Assembly (NCBI GenBank): GCA_964625145.1
Contig: CAZVAQ010000134.1
Coordinates: 1 to 9,680 of the forward strand
DNA from: CAYTRP01 sp964625145
Lineage (GTDB): Bacteria > Sumerlaeota > Sumerlaeia > SLMS01 > JAHLLQ01
Length of the DNA: 9,680 nucleotides
Direction of reading: 5' to 3'
Shown: positions 5,139-9,680 of the stretch, in pieces
Layout: the number at the start of each line of letters is the position of its first letter
How positions within the stretch are numbered: the first letter of the stretch is position 1
Notes under the pieces: model-generated
The model's input: the letters and a program-made list of their open reading frames with translations, nothing else
The model's database searches: none
What the model was told of the DNA's origin: nothing
Position numbers and translations under genes: made by a program

Positions 5139-6380
5139 ATGGCGAACAACCGTATCGTGATACTGATCGTGATGCTGATGATCGTGGTGGGATCGTCGGT
5201 GTCGTGTGCGAAGCTGCGCGGTGGTGCCGCCGCACCGCCGGCCGAGGACATCAAGCTCATCCTCTTCATCACGTCGGACGGGTTCAGCAGCGATTATGTC
5301 GACCGGTTCAACCCGCCCAACATCCAGCAGCTCATCGCGGAAGGCGCCCGCGTGCAGCATTCGCGCACTGTCTTTCCGGCGAACACGACGCCCAACATGA
5401 CCGCGCTGGCGACGGGTTCCTATCCGAAGACCAACGGCGTGGCGAACAACAACCAATACGACCGCACCCAGGACCGTATCCTCGGCGGTCCGCGCGCCGA
5501 CGGCATCAAGTCCATCGCCGGGATGCTGGGCGACGCGGGCTGGACGCCGGCCGCCATCTCGCACTTTATCCTGCAGAATCGGGGAGTGCCGGAGGAATGG
5601 TACTTTCAGGTGGAAGCCTACACGCACGACCTGAAAGTGCCCTATGGCCTGGCGGACAAGGTCATCGAGTTGGTCAACGCGGGAGAGGCGAACTTCATCG
5701 CCGTCAATTTCGGCATCACCGACACGGTGGGCCATCGCTACGGCCCGAACGGGAAGGAAATCGAGGAGACCGTCCTGGCCGTGGACGGCGCCATCGGCCG
5801 CATCGTCGAGGCGCTGAAGGCGAAGGGTATCTACGAGAACACGCTGATCACGATGAACGCCGACCATGGCATGTCGGCGATTGAGGGGAAGAACGTCTCG
5901 ATCCTGCCGTCGGTGGCACTGCGCAATGCGGGCTTCAAGGTCGCCATGTCCCAGGCCGAACTCGCCGACGACACCGAGATCGTGCTCCTCAAGGGCGGCA
6001 TCCGCATCGTTTATTTCCGCAAGCTGTCAGAAGCGCGCAAGCAGCAGGCGATCGACACGCTCAAGGCCATCGAAGGCATCGAGATCTACGACCGCGAGAT
6101 GCTTGACGCATTGCACTGCCACCCGGAGTTCAGCGGCGACCTCATGCTTCATCCAAAGCCGGGTTACACCATCGAAGGGGCCGGCAACACCGGTGGCCAG
6201 CACGGTCGCATGACCGAATCGAACCCAATCCTGTTCTTCCGCGGTCCCGGCATTCGCAAGGGTGCCACCGTGGCCGAGGCGGAGAACGTCGACATCGTGC
6301 CGACGATCCTGCACCTGGTGAGCGTGCCCCCTGCCGAGACGGTGGATGGCAAGGTGATCAAGGGCGTGTTGGCGAGGTAG
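5139..6380 (+). CDS. Exported type I phosphodiesterase / nucleotide pyrophosphatase family enzyme
   Basis: A 413-residue protein of the alkaline phosphatase superfamily (PF01663-type), whose members hydrolyse phosphate mono- or diesters with two metal ions, usually zinc. It begins with a signal segment (residues 5-18, IVILIVMLMIVVG, then SSVSC); C23 could be a lipoprotein cysteine, though the residue three before it is Ser rather than Leu or Val. Metal and nucleophile motifs appear in order: D47 (FITSDG), nucleophile T83 (FPANTTPN), D195 and H199 (GITDTVGH), D242-H243 (MNADHG) and H355 (GGQHGRM), followed by NVDIVPTILHL. The set is complete, so the enzyme is probably active outside the cytoplasmic membrane. 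Substrate cannot be read from sequence: nucleotides, phosphonates and lipid head groups are all known in the family. It is monocistronic, with no related neighbours, and ends convergent to the next gene. Confidence 0.9.
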   Translation: MANNRIVILIVMLMIVVGSSVSCAKLRGGAAAPPAEDIKLILFITSDGFSSDYVDRFNPPNIQQLIAEGARVQHSRTVFPANTTPNMTALATGSYPKTNGVANNNQYDRTQDRILGGPRADGIKSIAGMLGDAGWTPAAISHFILQNRGVPEEWYFQVEAYTHDLKVPYGLADKVIELVNAGEANFIAVNFGITDTVGHRYGPNGKEIEETVLAVDGAIGRIVEALKAKGIYENTLITMNADHGMSAIEGKNVSILPSVALRNAGFKVAMSQAELADDTEIVLLKGGIRIVYFRKLSEARKQQAIDTLKAIEGIEIYDREMLDALHCHPEFSGDLMLHPKPGYTIEGAGNTGGQHGRMTESNPILFFRGPGIRKGATVAEAENVDIVPTILHLVSVPPAETVDGKVIKGVLAR

Positions 6381-6412
6381 GATTTCCGGACGCGGGACTT
6401 GCGCGGTGATGA

Positions 6413-6469
6413 TCTGGAGTGCGCCGGCTCTGGAGTGCGACCGCTTGCTGCCGCTCTCCAAACCGGCGC
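6413..6469. repeat. Direct repeat and imperfect hairpin between convergent genes
   Basis: The 91-base gap between two convergent stops holds an 11-base direct repeat TCTGGAGTGCG (6413-6423 and 6429-6439). It also holds an inverted repeat, GCGCCGG (6421-6427) against CCGGCGC (6463-6469), with an inner TGGAG / CTCCA pairing. It may act as a shared transcription stop, but has no T tract on either side. Confidence 0.4.
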
Positions 6470-6471
6470 AT

Positions 6472-7410
6472 TCACCGGCCCATCAACGCCACCTGCCCAT
6501 CATCGCCGATCGTCATGAGGTGCATGTGCAATGCAGCCGCGTGAGTTGCCAGCGGCAGGGAAAGACTTTCCTCCCGCTCGCGGAGGTGCCGGTAAACCAG
6601 ATTGGCCGTGGCCTTGTCGGGCACAGAGAGGCCTCCCTGCAGCTTCAGCACCTGCCAGCGTTCGGATTCCCGCCATGAGAGCAGGACTTCCAGGGCCTCT
6701 TCCGGGGGGATAGAGAAGCCATTCTCCTCAACGATCTCCGCGGCTTCCCGCAGCAACTTGTCGGAATCCAGCAGCCCATAGTACTCCGCGGCCTCGCGCC
6801 CGATCTTTCGCCTGCTCAAGTTCATCACCACGACCTCGCGATTGAGGGCGTCGTATTCCTCCATCGTCGAGGGGTGACAGGGGACGCATCCCTGTCCCGC
6901 TCTCCAAAGGGCCAACTGCCGATCCCAATATTCGTCGGCCGCTTCCCGTGATAGGCCATTGTAGTTCCCCACTTCACGCCAGGCATCCTTCAACTCGGCA
7001 AGTTGCTCGGAGGTCAGCTCTCCGCCTGCATCAAACACGGCGATGGCATCGAGGGCCAGTTGGTTGAATCGCTGCATGGCCGGTGTGAAGGGGGGGATCA
7101 GTCCCCGCTCGCGCCAGTCCTCAATGGCTCGCTGCACCTCGTCTTCCTGCACGGCGGCGCGTTCCTTCATCTCTTGCTTCAGGATCTCGTCGGCCCAGGA
7201 GAGGATTGCCTGAGTCTCCATCTGCGCTTCGGAGCGCGTCGATGAGCCAAACAAGTCTTCAGCCACCACACGCTGGGAGACCATCTTTTCCAGCTCGGTC
7301 GCCGACAATTCATGGCCGTACAGCGTTGCGACGACAGAATCGGCCACGGCGACCGTTGCCGACAGCAGAAGGCCGGTGGCGAGCATCACGACTTGGCGCA
7401 AGCGGATCAT
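6472..7410 (-). CDS. Exported helical protein with one CxxCH haem-type motif (SurA-N-like)
   Basis: A 312-residue protein. ATG 7408-7410 is chosen because GGGAG lies 9 bases upstream and it opens a signal peptide (MIRLRQ, hydrophobic 7-20, cleavage near AVADS at 21-25). The mature part begins VVATLYGHELSATELEKMV and continues with long charged helices, reminiscent of the N-terminal chaperone part of SurA/PpiC-type foldases. No parvulin catalytic domain is recognisable. Residues 175-179 are CVPCH, a CxxCH c-type haem attachment motif. Its two cysteines are the only ones in the mature protein, which favours a real site over chance. Three REAA helix motifs recur around it. It follows the CoA-disulfide reductase by 58 bases on the same strand without a visible terminator, so co-transcription is possible. 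Function unknown: a monohaem electron-transfer or sensor protein, or a periplasmic chaperone with a redox CxxC, are the candidates. Confidence 0.7.
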   Translation of the reverse strand: MIRLRQVVMLATGLLLSATVAVADSVVATLYGHELSATELEKMVSQRVVAEDLFGSSTRSEAQMETQAILSWADEILKQEMKERAAVQEDEVQRAIEDWRERGLIPPFTPAMQRFNQLALDAIAVFDAGGELTSEQLAELKDAWREVGNYNGLSREAADEYWDRQLALWRAGQGCVPCHPSTMEEYDALNREVVVMNLSRRKIGREAAEYYGLLDSDKLLREAAEIVEENGFSIPPEEALEVLLSWRESERWQVLKLQGGLSVPDKATANLVYRHLREREESLSLPLATHAAALHMHLMTIGDDGQVALMGR

Positions 7411-7415
7411 GGAAG

Positions 7416-7429
7416 CACTCTCCCGAGTG
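7416..7429 (-). promoter_or_regulatory. Shine-Dalgarno in the loop of a small hairpin
   Basis: On the - strand CACTC-GGGA-GAGTG forms a 5-bp stem whose GGGA loop has the GNRA pattern. The loop is part of the Shine-Dalgarno GGGAG located 9 bases before ATG 7408-7410. It could expose or mask the ribosome site; stability is modest. Confidence 0.4.
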
Positions 7430-7468
7430 AAGATCGTGCATCCATTACGCTCCAACCGATCCGCGTAT

Positions 7469-9136
7469 TCAACCAAAAGCTGCCTTCCATGTCTTGTAGC
7501 TTCCCGCCAGGTTGCGCACCGCAAAGCCCCGCTGCATCAGGATGCGGGCTGCGTTGTAGGAGCGCTGGCCGGATTGGCAATGGACCAGAATCCTGCGGTC
7601 GCGTGGCAGCTCATCCAGTCGCGCGCGCAATTGCCCGAGCGGAATGTGAATGGAACCCGGGATGAGTCCGCCCTCGCGCTCGGCCTCTTCGCGCACGTCG
7701 AGGATCAGGGTCGATGTGTCGTCGGGATCGACCTCGTGCCATTGGGCCGCCTCCACCAAGCCGTTCGCGATGTTTTGTGCGGCCATGCCGGCCATGTTCA
7801 CCGGGTCTTTTGCAGAGCCGTAGGGTGGCGCATAGGCCAATTCGAGCTCTGCAAGGTCGTCGATGGTCATGCCGCCCATGATGGCCGTGGCGATCACGTC
7901 GATGCGCTTGTCGACACCATCCTCGCCAACAGCCTGCGCGCCGAGCACCTTGCGGGTTTTCGGATCGAAGATCAGCTTCATGGCGATGGGCTTCGCGCCG
8001 GGGAAGTATCCCGCGTGCGATCCGGGATGCAGGTGGACGACCTGATAGTCGCGTCCGGTTCGCTTGAGTGCCTTCTCGTTTGCACCCGTGGCGGCGGCGG
8101 CCATGTCGAACACGCGCAGGATCGAGGTCCCAATCGCGCCGCGAAATCGCGAATCCATCCCGCAGATCTGGTCCGCGGCGATGCGCCCCTGGCGATTGGC
8201 AGGACCCGCCAACGGAATCAACGCCCACTCCTCCAACACCGGATTCCAGACCTCGACCGCATCGCCAACCGCGTAGATGGCCGGGTCGCTGGTCCGCATC
8301 GCATTGTTCACGCGAATGCCGCCGCGGTCGCCGATCTCCAAGCCCGCACTGCGCGCAAGCTGGACCTCGGGCTTCACACCGATGGCCAGGACAATGAGAT
8401 CCGCGGCAAGACGAAGGCCCGACTCGGCCACGACAACAGCGGACTGGGCCGACTCGCCCGCGGCTGCCTTCTCAAAGCGCACCACCTTCTGACCCACGTG
8501 CAACTTCACACCATGCTTCTGCATTGCTGCTGACACATGCGCCGCCATCTCGGGGTCCAGAGGGGCGAGAATCTGTGGCAAAGCCTCGACCAGATTCACC
8601 TCGAGACCACGATGCTTGAGCTGCTCCGCCACCTCCAGCCCGATGAAGCCGCCACCGATGACGACCGCATTGCGCGCGTCATGGGATTCGATCCATGCGA
8701 TGATCGCGTCCATGTCGGGGATGTTGCGCAGGGTGAAGATGCCCGGTTGGCCGATGCCATCGATTGGTGGACGCATCGGCGCCGCGCCGGGGGAGAGGAC
8801 TAGCGCGTCGTAGCGCTCGCGCGAGGTCGCCCCGGTCTCGAGATTGCGAACCTCGATCTCCTTCGCAGCGCGGTCGATGGAGACAACCTCGTGGCGGACG
8901 CGCACGTCGATGTTCAGGTTGGCGCGAAACTTCTCCGGCGTCTGCAGGATCAGCTTCTCGCGGCGCGGAATCTCCCCGCCAATGTGATACGGCAATCCAC
9001 AATTCGCAAACGACACGAATGGCCCGCGTTCGAAGACGATGATCTCGGCATCCTCTGACAGACGCCGCGCGCGGGCCGCGCAACTGGCACCACCGGCAAC
9101 GCCCCCAACAATCAGGATGCGCTGTGCAATGGACAT
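7469..9136 (-). CDS. CoA-disulfide reductase / rhodanese fusion (NADH-dependent persulfide reductase type)
   Basis: A 555-residue flavoprotein. ATG 9134-9136 has AAGGTG 7 bases upstream. Domains in order: FAD-binding Rossmann (ILIVGGVAGGASCA, 8-20); single redox cysteine C46 in FVSFANCGLPYHIGG, the CoA-disulfide reductase signature; NAD(P)H-binding Rossmann (VVIGGGFIGLE, 158-168); second FAD motif (AIYAVGDAVEV, 287-296); dimerisation domain with AYAPPYGSAKDPVNMAGM (434-451), whose tyrosines assist catalysis in the family; and a C-terminal rhodanese domain (about 475-555) with LDVREEAE and active loop C520 (VHCQSGQRS). This fused form reduces CoA disulfide, CoA persulfide or polysulfide with NADH in known relatives, and the rhodanese part handles sulfane sulfur. 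The protein is cytoplasmic. The gene lies 43 bases downstream of a membrane rhodanese on the same strand, forming a sulfur-handling operon. It is complete, with all motifs intact. Confidence 0.93.
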   Translation of the reverse strand: MSIAQRILIVGGVAGGASCAARARRLSEDAEIIVFERGPFVSFANCGLPYHIGGEIPRREKLILQTPEKFRANLNIDVRVRHEVVSIDRAAKEIEVRNLETGATSRERYDALVLSPGAAPMRPPIDGIGQPGIFTLRNIPDMDAIIAWIESHDARNAVVIGGGFIGLEVAEQLKHRGLEVNLVEALPQILAPLDPEMAAHVSAAMQKHGVKLHVGQKVVRFEKAAAGESAQSAVVVAESGLRLAADLIVLAIGVKPEVQLARSAGLEIGDRGGIRVNNAMRTSDPAIYAVGDAVEVWNPVLEEWALIPLAGPANRQGRIAADQICGMDSRFRGAIGTSILRVFDMAAAATGANEKALKRTGRDYQVVHLHPGSHAGYFPGAKPIAMKLIFDPKTRKVLGAQAVGEDGVDKRIDVIATAIMGGMTIDDLAELELAYAPPYGSAKDPVNMAGMAAQNIANGLVEAAQWHEVDPDDTSTLILDVREEAEREGGLIPGSIHIPLGQLRARLDELPRDRRILVHCQSGQRSYNAARILMQRGFAVRNLAGSYKTWKAAFG

Positions 9137-9143
9137 GGGCTCA

Positions 9144-9149
9144 CACCTT
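9144..9149 (-). promoter_or_regulatory. Shine-Dalgarno of the CoA-disulfide reductase gene
   Basis: AAGGTG on the - strand, 7 bases before ATG 9134-9136. It fixes the start right at the FAD motif rather than at the in-frame ATG at 9304, which would overlap the upstream rhodanese gene. Confidence 0.6.
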
Positions 9150-9179
9150 GTTGATGAAGTGGCAGATATTTCGGGTGGC

Positions 9180-9680
9180 TCAGCGAACGCTGCACGATGC
9201 ACCGTGCGCGTGCCTTGCAGATTGATTCCACGGCATGCGCGCCAACAACAACGCCATGCCGCACCAATCCGTCGCACCGGCAAAAGCCAGGCCGCAGCCG
9301 ACAAACAACGTGCCGATGGCCCAAAGCGGATGCAGCGTCAGCGCGAGGACGGAGAAGATGATCAACATCACGCCGGCGATGAGACGCACCTGACGCTCCA
9401 GGCTGATGACGCCGCGCTCGCGCTCGGCCGGCAACCCGGCGCTGACCCATGCGTCCGTACCGCCGCGTACCAACAGCACATTATCGATTCCCGCTGCCGC
9501 GCAGCGATCCGCCGCTTGCCGCGCCCGCGCGCCGGATTTGCAGATGACCGCGATCGGCGACTTGGCCCCGGCCAACGACTTGACTGCGCTGTCGTCCAGC
9601 GACTGCAGCGGCATCAACTCCGCCCCCTCTGCATGCACCAACCGGTACTCAACGGGAGTGCGCACATCGATCAGGCGGAT
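9180..9680 (-). CDS. Rhodanese-DUF2892 membrane protein, 5'-truncated
   Basis: The frame stays open to the window edge. The extra codons read IRLID before VRTPVEYR, the typical start of a rhodanese core, so the GTG at 9663-9665 is internal and the real start lies beyond 9680. The rhodanese domain has its active loop at ICKSGARARQ, where Cys would carry the persulfide. After LPAERERGVISLERQVR comes a DUF2892 unit: two hydrophobic helices (LIAGVMLIIFSVLALTL and AIGTLFVGCGLAFAGATDW), a conserved Cys, then MPWNQ, which anchors the protein in the inner membrane. Such fusions transfer sulfane sulfur and commonly neighbour sulfide- or persulfide-oxidising genes. Stop TGA at 9180-9182. It is the first gene of the - strand cluster in view, upstream of the CoA-disulfide reductase fusion. 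Confidence 0.88.
   Translation of the reverse strand: MRLIDVRTPVEYRLVHAEGAELMPLQSLDDSAVKSLAGAKSPIAVICKSGARARQAADRCAAAGIDNVLLVRGGTDAWVSAGLPAERERGVISLERQVRLIAGVMLIIFSVLALTLHPLWAIGTLFVGCGLAFAGATDWCGMALLLARMPWNQSARHAHGASCSVR

Noticed and set aside
5043..5867. 274-codon open frame on - strand opposite the phosphodiesterase gene
   Set aside because: Arg/Asp/His-rich antisense shadow. The + strand has the complete metal-site motif series.
7376..8533. Long open frame on + strand (385 codons) opposite the CoA-disulfide reductase
   Set aside because: It shows no recognisable domain and lies entirely antisense to a gene with every catalytic motif intact.
9137..9304. Extension of the CoA-disulfide reductase to ATG 9304
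   Set aside because: It would overlap the upstream rhodanese gene by over 120 bases in another frame. The ATG at 9136 has a Shine-Dalgarno and begins at the FAD motif.
9663..9665. GTG start for the rhodanese-DUF2892 protein
   Set aside because: It lies inside the rhodanese core signature (LIDVRTP) and the frame continues to the window edge, so the gene is truncated by the window rather than starting here.
1..9680. tRNA, rRNA, CRISPR array, insertion sequence or attachment-site duplication
   Set aside because: Read for cloverleaf-like elements, regularly spaced repeats, transposase motifs and flanking direct repeats around the cassette at 3200-4970; none was seen.

Overview
The window looks like a bacterial metagenome scaffold (it holds a run of 10 Ns at 228-237). 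The genome is GC-rich, judging by eye plus a few hand-counted lines of about 55-62% G+C. Two secreted proteins carry dockerin-type calcium-binding repeats, there is a secreted phosphodiesterase, and most genes have clear Shine-Dalgarno sequences. Dockerin-bearing secreted proteins in a genome without visible cellulosome genes would fit Planctomycetota, Sumerlaeota or similar groups. That placement is inference; no marker in the window fixes it.

Layout. (1) 1-988 (+): 3' part of a large secreted dockerin protein, interrupted by an assembly gap. It meets a convergent small CPGC/coiled-coil protein (1022-1330, -) across a long hairpin (998-1053). (2) 1331-2690: a second secreted protein (lectin-like fold plus EF-hand and dockerin repeats, 1499-2449, -), followed by a strong terminator hairpin. 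(3) 2691-3113 (-): ndk, a complete nucleoside diphosphate kinase with all catalytic residues. (4) 3269-4935 (+), divergent from ndk: a two-gene cassette in which an Xre/HTH-ImmA/IrrE metallopeptidase fusion overlaps by one base a DUF4411 (PIN-like) gene. This is a toxin-antitoxin-like pair, and the DUF4411 gene has an in-frame amber codon at codon 35. (5) 5139-6380 (+): an exported type I phosphodiesterase/nucleotide pyrophosphatase-family enzyme. (6) 6472-9680 (-): three tandem genes. In transcription order they are a rhodanese-DUF2892 membrane protein (cut by the window edge), a CoA-disulfide reductase/rhodanese fusion (persulfide-reductase type), and an exported helical protein with one CxxCH haem-type motif.

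How the genes work together. The clearest functional unit is the sulfur/persulfide pair at 7469-9680, a membrane rhodanese and an FAD/NAD-dependent CoA-disulfide or persulfide reductase with its own rhodanese domain. The CxxCH protein may be co-transcribed with them. The Xre-ImmA/DUF4411 cassette has locally lower G+C stretches and looks mobile. The remaining genes are unrelated housekeeping or secreted functions. No tRNA, rRNA, CRISPR array or insertion sequence was seen, and no gene-free stretch exceeds about 250 bases.
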